Below, piece after piece: positions 23,146 through 36,700 of a DNA stretch of 64,000 nucleotides (its first letter is position 1; each line of letters starts with the position of its first letter). The DNA is from Gymnogyps californianus. Its lineage: Eukaryota > Chordata > Aves > Accipitriformes > Cathartidae. Location: contig NC_059473.1 of assembly GCF_018139145.2 (NCBI RefSeq), positions 5,138,503-5,202,502 on the forward strand, written 5' to 3'. Under the pieces are notes generated by a model. The model saw nothing but the letters and a program-made list of their open reading frames with translations, searched no databases and was not told the origin of the DNA. Both the position numbers and the translations under genes were made by a program.

Positions 23146-23246
23146 TTAAGGGTAGGTCATTTAGAAATATGTAAGTACTTATTTCCAGCTATACTTTTTG
23201 AATAAAGGAAATAAATCTGAAACCTACCAGGATACAGATCATCCAA

Positions 23247-23263
23247 TTTTTTTTTTTTTTTTT
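23247..23263. repeat. Poly(T) tract
   Basis: A run of 17 T. No minus-strand retroposon body is recognised beside it. Confidence 0.85.
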
Positions 23264-24396
23264 CAAGCCATGGGACAAGTATCCCCTATGTTGAATCACA
23301 CTGTAATGCAGGAAACCCAAGGATGTAAATAGCATCGAGGTCTCCATAGAGTATTCCCCAGTCCATCTTTTGCCAAGAAGGGATATCCAGAAGGGTGCTA
23401 GGCTGGTCACTGTGCTTAACAGCAGTGGCAGTCAAATGTGCCACCAGGAGAGAATCTGGAGGAGAGCGAAGGAGACATTGCTCACCTACAGCCTCCAGAA
23501 CTTCCCACATCCCAGCCCTGTCGCTCCTCCTTCAGCATCCCTGCGCTCTCACTGGCTTCTCCCAGGCTCACCCCACTGATTGAGGAGGTGCAGCTCCCTT
23601 GAAATAAACAGGGCCCTTTCAGATTATACCAGATAAGGATTTGGCCATGGGATTCAGACAAGCCCAGGTCTGACAGCCCCATGAAAGAACTTGGATGAAA
23701 GATGTATCTAGAAGCAACAAAGCCTTGAACAAACCCTGGGCCCTATCTCAGCTTTCAAAACTGGCCAGCCTCGGCTTCCAGAACCCCAGATAGCCCCTCT
23801 CCAGATTGAATTTTGCAGCTTCAAGGAGGAAGACCAACCATGATTTGCCTCACTGCTGGGATGGGCTGTCTCTGAATAGTCCCCTCATGCAAGAGGGAGT
23901 ACAGACTTTGTGAATTACTTTTCATTCTTCATCTCTAGGGGTAATTCCTCTTCCCACATCCTAATTGCTAGCCATGGTAAATTGCTTTGCCCTCAGTCCC
24001 ACAGACCTGTATCCATGGGAACATTCCCCATCCATGGGAACAGTCACAAGATAACGAATGAATGCATTTCCCCAGGAAGGAGAGACCATTCATACGTTTA
24101 AGAAAAAAAGGTGATTACCTGGATTGAATGTAGTTCGGTAGGTCAGAAGAAGCAGCAGCAGCTCACTAAAAGAGAAAGAAAAACACCCGCTAGCAGTGGT
24201 TTGTAGAGAAATAAGGTTAAGACCCAGGGACCAGCAGCTCTTTCACTGCCTTTTGGACTGTAGCCTCTAAAGACCTCAGTGCAACGGTCTTCAAACAAGA
24301 TTGAGACCTGTGGGCATTAACCAAGTATAAAGAGAACGAACAGTATCGCCTAACGAAGTACCGAGTAGGAGAAATACCTATTTTGCTCTATGCTTT

Positions 24397-24440
24397 GATT
24401 TTGTTTTGGGTTTTTTGTTGTTTTTTTCTTTTTTTTTTTT
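24397..24440. repeat. T-rich low-complexity tract
   Basis: A mix of TTTTG, TTTGGG and long T runs ending before AAAAACATCC. It is one of several G/T-rich tracts of similar texture in the window (also 31290, 38557, 58979 and 60000). Confidence 0.8.
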
Positions 24441-27292
24441 AAAAACATCCTTTGCACTTGGAATAATTGTCTCCCTTAGCAAAAATGGTGCACATAATAT
24501 ATGGCAGAGGCAAAAGAGCTATATTAAAAGCTATAATTACTGCTGTTTAACAATTAGTAGTTCTATTTGAAGATGTTTTGAGTAAGATTTATGGTATGTT
24601 TTCTAATTTTTAATTTCTAATTATGGGGAAGAAGCTTAGCCTTGAGTATTTCTCCTCTAAAAAATTTAAAATAATATATAGAACACTTTTGGTCTGTAGA
24701 GAAGGATACAAAAACAGGAAAAAACATGTAGGAAGAAAAGGATAAGGTTTTTTGTGTGTGTAAGCAAGGTTTAAATGGAATAATTAAATTTACCATAATC
24801 AATAAAATGTGTGAGTCAAGTTTATTGAAGTGGCTATTTCCCATTGCATAATTTCCCTAGGGAACTTTCATTTTTAATTCAAAAATAAAAAAAAAATAAT
24901 AATAAAAAAACCAAACCCCTGAGCACTTACTGTAAATATGCCAGCATATGTGTGAGGTTAAGAAAAGCACGAGCCTACACCCAGGAATCAAAGAGGGGCT
25001 TACCACTGCTTTGACACTAATTGTAAAAGCTGAACATTTTCTAGAACCATAATCAAATCTTAACTGCCATGGGGGACTCATTCAGCAGCTCACAGTAATT
25101 CTAATAAGATGCAGAGCCTTTCACCTTTAGGTCACTAGTTCAAACCCACTTTGGGTTGGTTAGTAAACAGAAGGTAAATCCCGAGGCCGGTGGAGTGCCA
25201 GAGCATCTAGAGTAGGTGCCAGAGCAGCTGTTGGGCAGAAGTGGAAAAGGGTTTTCCCTTCCGTCCCATGTCATCCATGCTTCCCCTGGGATTGGCATGG
25301 CCACCTCCTCTGGGGACTCACCTCATCTCCCTGGGCCTCAGGTCTTCCCTTCTGGAAAGGGGATGGGAAACCCATCTTCTTGCTGCCCTTTCTCCATTTC
25401 AGCTGGAGCCTCCCCAGATGCCCCATAGCATCTACCACCAGAGACCCTGATCTTCCCATGGGGTTTTTTAAAGCTTCTGTAACACCCCTCCCAAGAAAAT
25501 ATAAATAGCAATATCATCTCTGTCCCACTTCCATGTGTACAATTCCTCTTAATTAATTGGTTCATTTACTTAAGCACCGCATGGAAAACAGACTGATCAA
25601 ACATGTAATTGAAAATAACAGGCCCCCACCCTGCTGCCCTAGGCCGCACAACAAACAGCTCTGCCAATAACGGCAGCGTTTGAAAACTGAAGCCGAGCCC
25701 TCACCTCAGCACTTCACCTGGCTTCAGGTAGAACTTCTTGCACTGCTCTGAGCTGCTTGTACGGAAAATCACAACTCCAGCTGAGGCCCCTGGCACTGCC
25801 AACAGCCTCAAAGCATCTTCACTTTTGTGGCAAGCACCCCACACATCCCCTGCTACACCAATGCCTGGATGGGTCCTGGCTCTACCGCATCTTCCTTGAG
25901 GAAGCCATTAACACTTGTTTTAAGCTGCGTGAATGTTGCAAGACAGCTACGTGATCCAACCAGCCTAAAGACAGATTGCCACCAACATGGACAGTCTCCT
26001 CTCTCCCTCAAACATGTGTCCCCCTTCCCGCATGCATGGGGATGACTGGGAGGCTGCTTTATGGTATATAGTTATAGTATGCAACCCCATCTTTCTGGCT
26101 ATGATGATATATACACTTCTGTGCATGTGTGTGAATGAATATAATAGTCTGAGGCCTTAATTGTGTCTCATTAATACAGCTGAGAAGTTGAGGAGCTCTA
26201 AGGAACAATTCATTCATTGTCCTCTACACATCTGGGTTAATGTTTCCTCCTTGGATTAGTCTGTACCACTGTGTTCCCTCTCTGCTCACCACAAGCTAGC
26301 ACTGCCAATTTCCCTCCGTGGCAGCTCCAGTGACAGCTGTTTACTTGGAAGCTCATGGATTTGATATATGGGTGCTAGCCACAAATTAATGGAATACTTT
26401 CCAGATGCAATGTCTTTAAATATTCAAACAATAAGCCAAAAGCACTAAGCCGTTCTGGCCATTTTTTCTCTTAACTCTGAATGTCTCTCAGAGATGATGT
26501 AAACATGATTTCTTAGGGAAACGACCAGAACACTTCAGATGTTTCAAAGGCGAGCGGCAGCATGAGGTGCTGGATGGGAGACGGCTGATGGTGCCATTTG
26601 TCATCTGAAGCCCAGACCTGAAATGGCCAAGAAAGGAGAGCAGAATAAAGAAGAAAAAAGAAGTATTGAGGCTAACCATTAACAGGTTGCCTTCCCAGCC
26701 TGCTCTGGTCAGGGGCTGCGTGTGCCGGCCTGGCACGTGAGCTGTGCTTGGCACGGCCTCCAAAGAGTGGCTCCCAAAAGCATCTCCAAAGGCTCATCTG
26801 GAACATTTCAAAGCAACAAGAGTCTGCTGAGGATGGTTACAGTGGACAAGGATCACTAAAATGCCTCAAACGTCTCCTTGACTAGGTGTCATCTAGAAAT
26901 CCTTCTCAAGCAGAGTTGTTGTTATCTAGCTCAGAAATGGAGATCAAGATCTGCCCCAGGTGTGCCTTACTCCCAAGCCAGACTTTCAGCAGTGGCATTG
27001 CTCCTGTGATCTCAGTTTGCATTATATTCACCCTAATGCTGAGGACTCAGACAAAAATAGCATTTGAGGGTGAAGATCAGCATACAAAAGTGGGCAAAAT
27101 TGCTTTGGGCCTGGTGTAATTTTGACTGTTATCACCTTTGCTCGAAGTTGACAACAGGTCAAATTGAAAACTTCGGTGAAGTGGAATGGCTACACTGAAG
27201 CTGTGTGGTAATGATTTATACCACTTCAGAGCCAGGGCCAAGAAGCGCAACTTATTTCTTGGCCAACTTACATCACTTTTTCTTCCCTCATT

Positions 27293-27328
27293 GCATTTTC
27301 TTTGGCATTTTCTTTGGCATTTTCTTCT
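27293..27328. repeat. Three tandem 12-base units
   Basis: GCATTTTCTTTG occurs at 27293-27304 and 27305-27316, with a third, slightly changed unit (GCATTTTCTTCT) from 27317. It is a short tandem duplication of recent appearance because the first two copies are identical. Confidence 0.85.
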
Positions 27329-27629
27329 TTGCATTTACTCATTTTCTTCCACAGAAATTTAACATGACCTGGACACAGTTGAGCTACCAGGATATGGATT
27401 TTCTATCCAGTAGTTAAAGGGAGGAATCTTCTTACACATTTTTATCTATTTAAAAATACCAACAAACATGAGCTGTGTGGCCTTACATTGGAGGAGGGCA
27501 AGAGAGAGCTCCAAGTAACTGTGTCTGAATTTGAAACCCCTTCAAGCCTGAAACACTGCCTGTTTGAAGGTTTCTCCTTTATTCCCTCCAATGTGGTTAT
27601 CAATTAGAGAATTAATAGTTATTAGAGTT

Positions 27630-27644
27630 ATCATCATCATCATC
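27630..27644. repeat. (CAT)n microsatellite
   Basis: A short run of about five ATC units (ATCATCATCATCATC). Confidence 0.8.
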
Positions 27645-28325
27645 ACTGAATGGAAAAATTCAAGTTCATTATCTAATGGGAGGAAAATAAACATCATTTT
27701 ACAAGGGTTTTAAAGCAACAACACTAAACTGCCCCAAACTCTAGTCCACAGGCAGAACGGACATCTGCTAGAAAAATACGATAACTCCCCCACCCACCAC
27801 CCTCAAATTTAGGGATTTGTGGAATATGGGCCTTGCCTAAAGTTGCTTGGCAGAAATCCCCATGTTAAGTTCTTATTTAATGAAATCATGTGGTAGTAAA
27901 TCAAACACAGAAACAGGAATAAGTAAATCCACCACATCCTTTGAAAAAAGTACGGTTTGACTCTGTCAACTCAAGTTGCCTGGGCCATGAATTATCTGTA
28001 TTTGTTAACTAAAAAGCGATCATCCAACAGTCACCCACCTTTTGTATAATTTCCTAATCTTCAGTCTCAAAGCTGAGCTGAGAGCCAGCACAAAATGGGC
28101 AGGTCACTCACATAAAGAGCTCCTAAAACTAGCACTAAGCTGCCACATCTTTGCAAAGCTTTTGCAAATGGCCCAAAATGCAAAATTTGGGCCCTCTTAC
28201 AAAGTGTTCACCTCTGAATGTCACATGAAAGGTGGCAAATGAGTGTCATAAACAACACGAGGGAAAACGGGCAGAAGAGCAGGAAGAACACCACTGACAT
28301 CATGACACAAAAAACTAGAGGTTGT

Positions 28326-28370
28326 CTTGATCTAGTACCTACTGAAGTCAACAGGAACCTTTACACAGAT
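28326..28370. repeat. Possible fragment of the palindromic amniote repeat
   Basis: CTTGATCTAGTACCTACTGA followed by AGTCAACAGGAACCTTTACAC resembles one arm of the 'CTGATCTAGCACCCACTGAAGTCAATGGGA' repeat class. The second arm is not clear, so confidence is low. Confidence 0.35.
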
Positions 28371-31300
28371 CTACTCTACATGGTTTTCTATATGCCCTTG
28401 GTGCACCCACATGGTTCAGAGCCAGGGAGAGGTGCTGGGTAGACTTGGTCGTCTGATAAGTTCGTTATGACTTGGTCACAACTATCAAAACAGAAAGGCT
28501 CTCTCACAGGGAGCGCTCGTGAACCTTTTCCTTTTGAAACTTCCTACCAAAACTGCGTCTGTTGAATCAACAGTATCTGCGGACAATAACTGATCTCTTA
28601 AATTATGTTTCAATTTTCTGTCCTGTCTTCCCTCTTTTTCCCTAGAAAAGATATATTTGATTTTTGGTCCCCAAAAACTCTAAGGAAAAAGTAAGTTCAG
28701 TGAAATTTTCAATTTTTTGGAAGGAAACTTCTATTTCCTCTGGAAAATCACAACAAAAAATAAACATTTCTTGTCAACATTTGCCTTAGGAATAATAAAA
28801 CATGGATTTCATTCACTGATATATCCAAGAAAGCAATCAGAAAAGAGAGTTCCTTAGTGGCTTTACAAACAAGATTTACAAAGTGAGTGATCTTGTATTT
28901 AAAAGCAGCAGTTGAAAAACGCATTGTATTAGATCCTGCTGTTGTGCCCATTTTGATCACGATCCACCCACTGAGATTGCTGTCCTACCCATAGTTGCTG
29001 CTTGAAATTAATTTGGTCACTCAATTACATGTGGAGCCCCTTAGGTCTCCAGTTTTTAAAACAACTTTAATTTAATGACAAAACATACAAAATTTGGTAT
29101 CCTACCTCATCCCCTGACATTCTGAACTTCTAATTTAAAGGTTTTTCTTTTTATAACTGAGTACTTAGAAGTACTAGGATCATGCTTGTTGGTCTGTCTT
29201 GGATCCATTATTGTTTCAGCATTCTCATTCATCGCTGTGAAATCAATGTGAAACAAACTTCTCGGAATCCCCATCTGAATGCCATTTAAGAAGATTTGAC
29301 TTTGTAATTAACCATTTCTGAGGGAGTTAAAAAATATAAACAGCTCAAATGTGGCATTTTTACAACCTTAATAAAACCAAATGCAACATTTACTAGGTAC
29401 GCATTTTAACGAAAAGAAAAAGGTTGCTATAGCAAAACAGCAATCACTGTAATTTTAAGCAAAACCAACAGTAATTGTAGAGCAGCAAGGTGCACGTTAT
29501 TGGCATACGAAAAATTCTCTCTTTGTACTTGAATAGGACAACTTGATAAAAACAAGAGATCACCACATGGAAACAGGCTGCAGTGCTCAGCAGGAACCAA
29601 AAGCAATTTTTCCACTAGATAGCAAAGCTTATGCAAAAAGTATCCCCATTGACCACGATCTGAGTGCTCATGAATGCCACTGAGTTTACTCAAACTGCTA
29701 TGGACTTAGAGTAAAACCAACGCACGGACCCATCCGTGGTGTGTTTCCTTGAACTAAAACCACTGCTGTACGGATCCTTCCCAGCTACCCCGAGCATCGC
29801 TGCTGGAGGAAGGCAGCGGCAGCTGCTGTGCCCTACCCAGAGGGAGGAGAGCAATGTGCTCCTAGCAATGCATTTGCTTTCTTTATGGCCCAATTTCCAG
29901 AGGTAAAGAATGACATGAACTACAGATGGGCAATGTTATTTGAACAATTTTTTTCTTTATTTGAGCTTAAATTTTCCTCTGTTAATTTCGTAGCCTAGTT
30001 TAAAAAAGTGACATGAGTTCTGAAATTAGCAAATATTTTCATTCTTACACTAAGGAATGTGTTTGTTTATTTAAATTTCAAATTATATTTGTTTCCAAAT
30101 GCCTTTTCTTTCACTAAAAAAGGCAAATTCCAGAGTGGCACATTCAGGGCTGAACAAGTGATACTTTTTAATTGTAATTTTTTTCCCTTTATTTCATTTA
30201 CTGAAAAAAACCTGGGGAAAATCATGTGCTCCAACACTGACCCCCTACAGAAGGTGCCCTGCTGTTACGAGTGCCCTGTGTACAAGCTTCCATGAGTTAC
30301 CGTGCCCGGTCAGACAGGATACTCTGGGATTAGGACCCAGGCTTCACAGGCTCCATTTATCCCTTTTCAGAGCAAAGAAGAGATGAACTTGGAATAAGCT
30401 TTCCAAGATGACTTAACTCCTCCTCTCACAGCAGGAATTGGTGCAGCCATCAGATAGGCTGCAAGCGAACGCTGTGTAACTTTACCCATGTCAAGCTTCA
30501 GAGCGCTGCACACAAAGAGTATTACGTTTTATGGCTCCTGCAGAATACTAGGGGATACTAATTTTACAGGTGCATTCTAGCAAACTGCAGTCCCTAATAT
30601 CAGAATGCCATTAAAAATAATGCACTCCTTATGCCCAGGCAGTTAATTTAATATTAAATCAATAAAACATTTACTAGGGCTGGTCAGGGGCCTGGTTGCT
30701 GACAGCAGACTCAGCTCACAGCAACAAATGTCTCCTCACCCTTTGCAGACAGCTGCTGGTTTATTGTAGAAGACATCTTTGGTCCTGACAAATAGCCTCC
30801 CTAAGCCCTAATGAGTCCAGAAATTCAAAACATTTGTGGGACATTTATTAGCAAGAACATACACCAGCCTTTTGGGAGATTTGGATCAACAGCAACAATT
30901 ATCCGTGGGCCAAGTTCAGTCCAGCTTGTGCAGAGAACACAAAAGTACTTTCTTGGCTACAGGGAAAGAGATTATAGCTCTTTCCAGTTGGTTTCATCTC
31001 TGGGATATGGAGACTGGGGTGGGAGCTCTTCCCTATGCTGAGTTTTCACTGGTGGAGTCATTTCAGACTCTACCAGGTTCCCGACAAAATCCCGAGATGG
31101 CGGAGGTCACTGGGATGGGATCCATCACCATCCCATCTGCTGCTGAGCACGAGCAAGTCACCTGGCACAGCCACCTCCCCCCTCCATAGTCGCTTCCAAA
31201 TTAACTCAAGCAGAAAATACAGGATTTTGCCAGCATGCCTGACGGGCGATGTGCTATAGTGACATTAAGGGGAGTAAGATTAGGGAACTGTTTTGTTGTT

Positions 31301-32147
31301 GGGGTTTGGTTTTTTTTCCATAAAAGAATAGAGGTCAACTTTTTATCAAGTATCTGAGAATCAAAGTAGAACTTCTATAGCAACTGCAAACAACCTCTTC
31401 ACACACATCAAATAAAAAAAAGAGAAAGTGGGAAAAACAAAAAATACCAAAAAGAAAAAAATTGACCAAGCTCGCAAAGAGTAGCAATCTGGCACTTCTC
31501 TATGAAGAATTGGCATTTCTGAATTAAAGAGATACCTTCTATCCAAATGGTATTGTGTGGAAAGTCCAAGTATCTGAAAAACTCCCACACAAGTTGTTTC
31601 CCAGCATTGTTCTCAGAAGGCCGGTCCTGCCCCGAGCCGACAGAGCTCCAGGGACCCACAGCTGAGGACCTTGGCTCAAGAAAGCGGATTTGGGACACTG
31701 ACTTCTATGAGAACAGCACCATATGCTGGTTTAGACATAAGTCCTCCTGGAAACGCTCCCAGCAGACTTGCCTCCTCCAGGAGCAAGGACACAGGTACCA
31801 AGACAGCTGGTGGAGGAGTCTGGTCCAGGCAAGAGGTGTGTGCCTGGAGGACAAGGTGCTTCCTGTGCCTTCCCTAAACCCTGAGCACCTGGGACAAGTC
31901 AGGGCCTGGCCCAGCTCTGACTTGTCCTGACACCGCTGACGTTATTTGTGTGATGAGCCTCTATGCTGCACTTACAGGAACGCTTTAGCTGTAACCCACA
32001 AAGCCAAGCCCGGTCAGAATTAATATTGAACTCAATCCCTAGTAGCTTCTCTTATACATCAGCATTCCAGCACATGTAATATGATGAAAACAAATTTCAT
32101 GCCATGAAAGCAGAAATATGGGTGAGGTCTGGGAGCATAGTTAGGAT
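28371..32147. other. Non-coding DNA, no gene recognised
   Basis: AT-rich sequence from about 28600 to 30300, then mixed composition. Overlapping plus-strand frames at 30811-31259 and 31547-31930 (up to 127 codons) encode nothing recognisable and alternate frame with each other. A G/T-rich tract lies at 31290-31318. No RNA gene is seen. Confidence 0.5.
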
Positions 32148-32270
32148 GTGGTTTTCATAAGCACTCAGCGCTGGCTTAAGTCTGCTCCTATTACAGTCGA
32201 GGGTAAGAAAGCCCCATTGACTTCAATGGGAGCGGAATTAGGCCAGCACTGAGTGGTTTTGAAAATCCCA
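32148..32270. repeat. Best-preserved palindromic amniote repeat (MITE-like)
   Basis: The left arm 32148-32192 (core GCACTCAGCGCTGGCTTAAG then TCTGCTCCTATT) and right arm 32225-32270 (AATGGGAGCGGAATTAGGCC then AGCACTGAGTGG and TTTTGAAAATCCCA) are reverse complements at roughly four of five positions over about 45 bases. The 32-base centre contains CCCCATTGACTT. As DNA or RNA it would fold into a long hairpin. The sequence matches the sauropsid repeat type with 'CCATTGACTTCAATGGGAGCAGAATTAGGCC'. It has no open frame and would have been a non-autonomous element. Mobilising enzyme and superfamily are unknown to me. Confidence 0.65.
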
Positions 32271-33098
32271 CCCTTAGCTTTTATATAATGTAGAAAATAA
32301 GAATCACATGCAAACCTTCAGAGGGTAATTGGCCCATTAAAATGCATATCATTATTTATTTTAGCCACCATTTTTAATTTGAAGATTTGTGGCACTGATA
32401 GATGCGGCCTGACAATAGCTGGGGAACATTCTCTGGTTGGGGAGGGCCAAACCTCTTCGGGGAGAGGAGCGCGACACCAGGGAAGTCACAGGGCCGGCTG
32501 AAAGCAACGTGTTGATGCTGTTCTCTGTTAAAAAAAGAAAGTCTTTTCAAAAAACCAAACACATTTGTAGAGATTTTGTTTTTTTGGGGGAAAAAAGAAC
32601 TTTCCATTCGAAGGACCAAAGTCTCCTACCCCCATCTAACAGCCCACTTTTACGTTCTTTTGTTCTTCCTGATTTTTGACAAAAGTATCTCTGCAGCTGG
32701 AAAACAAACAAATCTCTTCATTTCCCCCCTACCTTTGGAATGAACTCTACAAAAGCTGTACAGGAAAATGTAGACTAAAGCTTTTTTCACCAGTAGCCTT
32801 TGACAGGGAGGTGCCAGTGTCCTGGCTGGCCATCATGGTCCTGCTAGGATCAAAGGTACAAGATGGGACACAGTGTGATGCAGAGCCAAAGGGGCATGAT
32901 TCGCTGCGTCAATCTGGAACGTGTTACTCACCTGCCTATGTTCCAGGAGAAGAGGAAGAGTATGAAAAAAGCATTGTTTAAAGGCTGTAAAACCCCGAGC
33001 TGTTCCCTGAAGGGGAGCTTTGGAGCACGTCACCGTTTCCTTAGGAAGTCTCAATAGGAAGCAGAGAGTGAGGTGGCTTCCAAGGGGTCTGCACTGCT
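32271..33098. other. Non-coding DNA, no gene recognised
   Basis: Unique-looking sequence with only short, overlapping frames on both strands (about 60 to 101 codons). No repeat, RNA or splice-bounded exon can be supported. Confidence 0.45.
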
Positions 33099-33713
33099 GT
33101 GGTCAAGTATGGGGGTCACACAGAGGCGACGGCCTTTGCTTGTCCCCAGGTGTGTGGGGACCTGGCGTGCCCTCGGCTCGGCAGTGAGTCACGAAGGACT
33201 CACGAAGAGGACAAACTCGTTCTCAGGCACTCGGGAAGCTTGAACAGAGGAAGAGGACAGCCAGGACATAAAGGCATCTCAGTTGTGCAAGAGGAAAGGC
33301 TACTGGGTTTATTCACTAAGTACCAGCAGAGCAAAAAGCAGGGGCAATACAGTATATTTCAGGGCTTTGCCATCATCAATGGGGATAGAGGGATATGGCC
33401 ACTGACCTGTTGCTTTCTGACCCCAAGTGCTTCAGCTGCAGCTGAACGTGGGACCTCCCCGTGTGTCTTGAATGGAAAGTGCTGTCAGCTTAATCCCGAC
33501 GCTGTCAGCAGAGCATTTATCAAGCTGTTGTATCAGGTAGGGATAAAAACACCACGCGTCCTTTGGAGCAATGAGGTTAGACCTCCCATCACTCCTAAAT
33601 CACTGCTCGTCTCTCTCTGCCCTGATCCTAGACATGCTGATCGCAAGCATTTTGCTGATGCCCTGGCATCCGTTCAGCTCACTGCTGTATGCTCCCTGTT
33701 GTCAGAGCATTAG
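33099..33713 (+). other. Longest open frame (204 codons), probably not a gene
   Basis: An ATG-to-TAG frame of 204 codons lies in a GC-richer patch (about 33000-34250). The conceptual protein has scattered Cys and no signal peptide, membrane segment, coiled coil or domain that I recognise. It also lacks the regular composition of a real globular protein. By my rough estimate, a frame this long appears by chance about once in several windows of this size, so length alone is weak evidence. I see no promoter, poly(A) signal placement or splice sites that would rescue it as a gene or exon. A lineage-specific transcript is the main alternative. Confidence 0.12.
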
Positions 33714-36700
33714 GCCCCTGCCACGTAAAGCCTTACACGTACCCTTCATGCCAGGTCCTCACCCGCAGTAGGGCTCCATGGGTCAGGCTCAGATGGCGAC
33801 AGCTCTGTGGAGACCAGGTCCAGTCTCTGCTCCCATCACTGCGCAGGTATTTAGCATGAAAAAAGTCACCACGCACAAGCCATTAACAACAGTGCTGGGT
33901 GCAGGGACTGGAGCCCCGGTGGAGATGTTACCAGCCTGCCTAGGTTCAGGCTCCTCATTGACCTCTGAAAGCACAGTGGAGGTTTCTCAGCCCCTTGCTG
34001 AAGCTATCCATGGTGAGGAGACAGGGGAGCCCAGCCAAGGTCCCTGGTGCCCATAACCCAAGCAGGCTCTTCATCTGCCACATGAGATGTGACCCCTGGA
34101 GACTTCAGGCTCTTGGGCGAAAGGATGCTTTTATCAAACATTTTTGCCATAACAGACACAGGGGGCTCTTTGCCAGGTTCCTTCACTCTTTCCCCTGGCT
34201 TTATTTGCACAGATGTTTTTGCCAAGGCTTGTCATCAACTTGGGGAGGGGGCAGTTGAAAAAAAAATAAAAAATAAAAAAATGACCGAACAAGTTGAAGA
34301 AATTGCAAACAGTAAATCTGGCACTCGCTAGGCCGAGGCCAATAAGTTGCTGAGGTTGTACTTTTCAGATTCAGTTTTAGGCTCTTGTAAATTTTCAGTT
34401 ATTTTTAACCCACCTTTCTGAGCGAGCCTAGGAATGAGAAAGTAATTGTTTCATCAACTCAGGCTATATAAATCTCCTTGGGGTTTATTATTTGCTGTTT
34501 CATTTTACAGGCACAAGAGCTCCTACGAAAGTACAATAACCTACTCGTTGATTTACAACTTGGAAGCAGGCGCACGCTGAAAAACCGAGCGCGTAGCACC
34601 TGAGGAAAAGTGCACTGAGTTAATTGAAAAGCTTCAGGAAACTGGAATTCCTCGCAGTGATACTGTCACATGCGTCAGTCACCAGATGTAACTCCAATTT
34701 TCTGCTTTCATAATAAGAATTCAATTGATATCCCCAGAAATAAAAATCTGCAGCCAGAATAACAGCACATTTATCATGAGCAGGTTTAAACCTTAGAAGA
34801 GAGCTGTGTGCAGCCCTCAGCAGAGGGGTTAGTAAGCACTGTGGGTGCTTTTTCTTTTTTATGTGAGTGTGCTTTTGTGCATATACCTATACATACAGAC
34901 ACACAGACATATATATCTCCCAAGGAAGTCTAAGATTAGAAAAAGGATGTTGTCTCTGGAGAGTTACTCCCATCGCCCAAGTTAAACATCACTGCCCTCG
35001 TTCCTTTTCTATCTGTTTTGTTCTTCCACTGACCCCACATCTCCAGCTTTCTCTCTCACACACAGACTTTTCCTTCAGTCCTGACCCATGCCATTGCTCG
35101 CCGGGTAAAAGGCGATATTCTCCAAGTGGACCGTTGCCTTTGATTAGAAACACAGACACGCTGCAAGCAGAACAGCGCAACGTTGCGTACTCCTTTATAC
35201 GCATACCTACATACACATGCCCCAGCGATAACGAAGCCTGTTTACTGCCTTTTGGACATCTATATGTTGCAATCCTGCCACGAAGGTGTGGCCAAAACAG
35301 AGTGGTAGTGAAACACCGGGCAATATTAACACGTCTCTCCATTTTCTAGAAGCAGGTAGTAGCAGACTTGATATAGAGGGAAATATGGCCAGATGCTGCC
35401 GACCAGAAAGTCTCGTTCCCACAGGCAGTGGGAAGGAGGGTGCTGGCTGCAGCTGCCCTTGGGGAGCTCAGCCACAGCTCTCCACATGCTCCCTGGAGGA
35501 GAAGAGTAGGAAATAAATAATCTACAACATCTCTCCATGGAGGAAACACAGGGAATGGCATTTTTTTGGTCCCGATTTAGAGGTTTCCAGCTCAGGTAGG
35601 TTTTACGCTACCTTTAGTGGGGCTTGTATTTTGTCAGAATGGGTTCATTGTGCAGTGTCGAATAAACTGCAAAAACCTCACCTTCGTGCCCCGGTTTCTA
35701 GATCTCCCTTGGACACTGATATATAGCATCCCTGAAAACAAGGCCACTTTCCTTCCTATACCTAGGAAACAGGCTCTGCACCATACTTTGATGAGAACTT
35801 ATCTCAGTCTATAGGTTCAGTAGTATACAAGGTCCCCAACAGGATCTAGCTGTCCTTGTAAAGCTGGCAGGCACTTGTCTAATGTAAACATTCCCATGGA
35901 GATTTTACGTACATTAGGGTGAAAAAAACCCTTTCATTGTTTTCCGACCAGTTTTAGGCAATGTCTGACTTTATATACTCAGACCGGATAGAGTTGGTTT
36001 AAGAATTTTCTCTTTAAAAAGGACAGCTCTGCTTGTGGATGAAGCACAAGTGACCATTTTCCCCCTTGTCTAGCTGAAATCTGCGATTCAGACAGAAACC
36101 ACAAAATGCAATGAAATTAGTGTCCTCACTACAATTTAAAATTTCATATATTTCTATGTTCAATAATCTTAATATATCGTACCCACACACATGCACACAA
36201 ACATATTTCTATATACATGTATAATTTTGAAACAAAATATGTATTACAATAATATTGTCACCTAAACGAGGGCAAAACTCGAAAATCACAGAGCCTTTCT
36301 GCGAAGGCGGATGACCTGTAACGCTCTTTGCCTGAAGCCAGTTCTGCAGCTCTCACTTTCTACACTCCCATCAGTGGCCCCAGCAGGAATCACGTCCTGA
36401 CGTCACCCAGCAAACAACACGGCACAGATCCGTGATTTCCACATATTATATTACAACTGACAGACCACTAACAGCCATCAGGATTTCTCCTGGACCACAG
36501 GGAATCTTTGCACCCAAACCCCTAATTGAAACCCCCACCACGAGCATCAGTCCCAGGGGCTGCCGCAGGCTCATGCCATGGCTTCACGGGAGACCTGAGA
36601 CCACTTGACCAGAGCTTGGGACTAGCGGCGGCAGCACATTTGCAACCCCAGCACCTTCCACATCGGACCAGGTTGTTCTGCTGCTAATGCACACCTCCCT

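Larger units (their letters stand above)
23146..28325. other. Non-coding DNA with simple repeats
   Basis: No gene is supportable. The interval holds a T tract at 23247-23263, a G/T-rich tract at 24397-24440, an A/AT-rich tract at 24885-24910, a short 13-base direct repeat (ATCCATGGGAACA at 24011 and 24030), 12-base tandem units at 27293-27328 and a CAT microsatellite at 27630-27644. Open frames stay below about 92 codons. Confidence 0.5.

Noticed and set aside
34867..35349. 160-codon frame starting in TA/CA-rich DNA
   Set aside because: The first third derives from simple TACATA/CACAGACA sequence, and a 117-codon frame is open on the opposite strand. No protein family is recognised.
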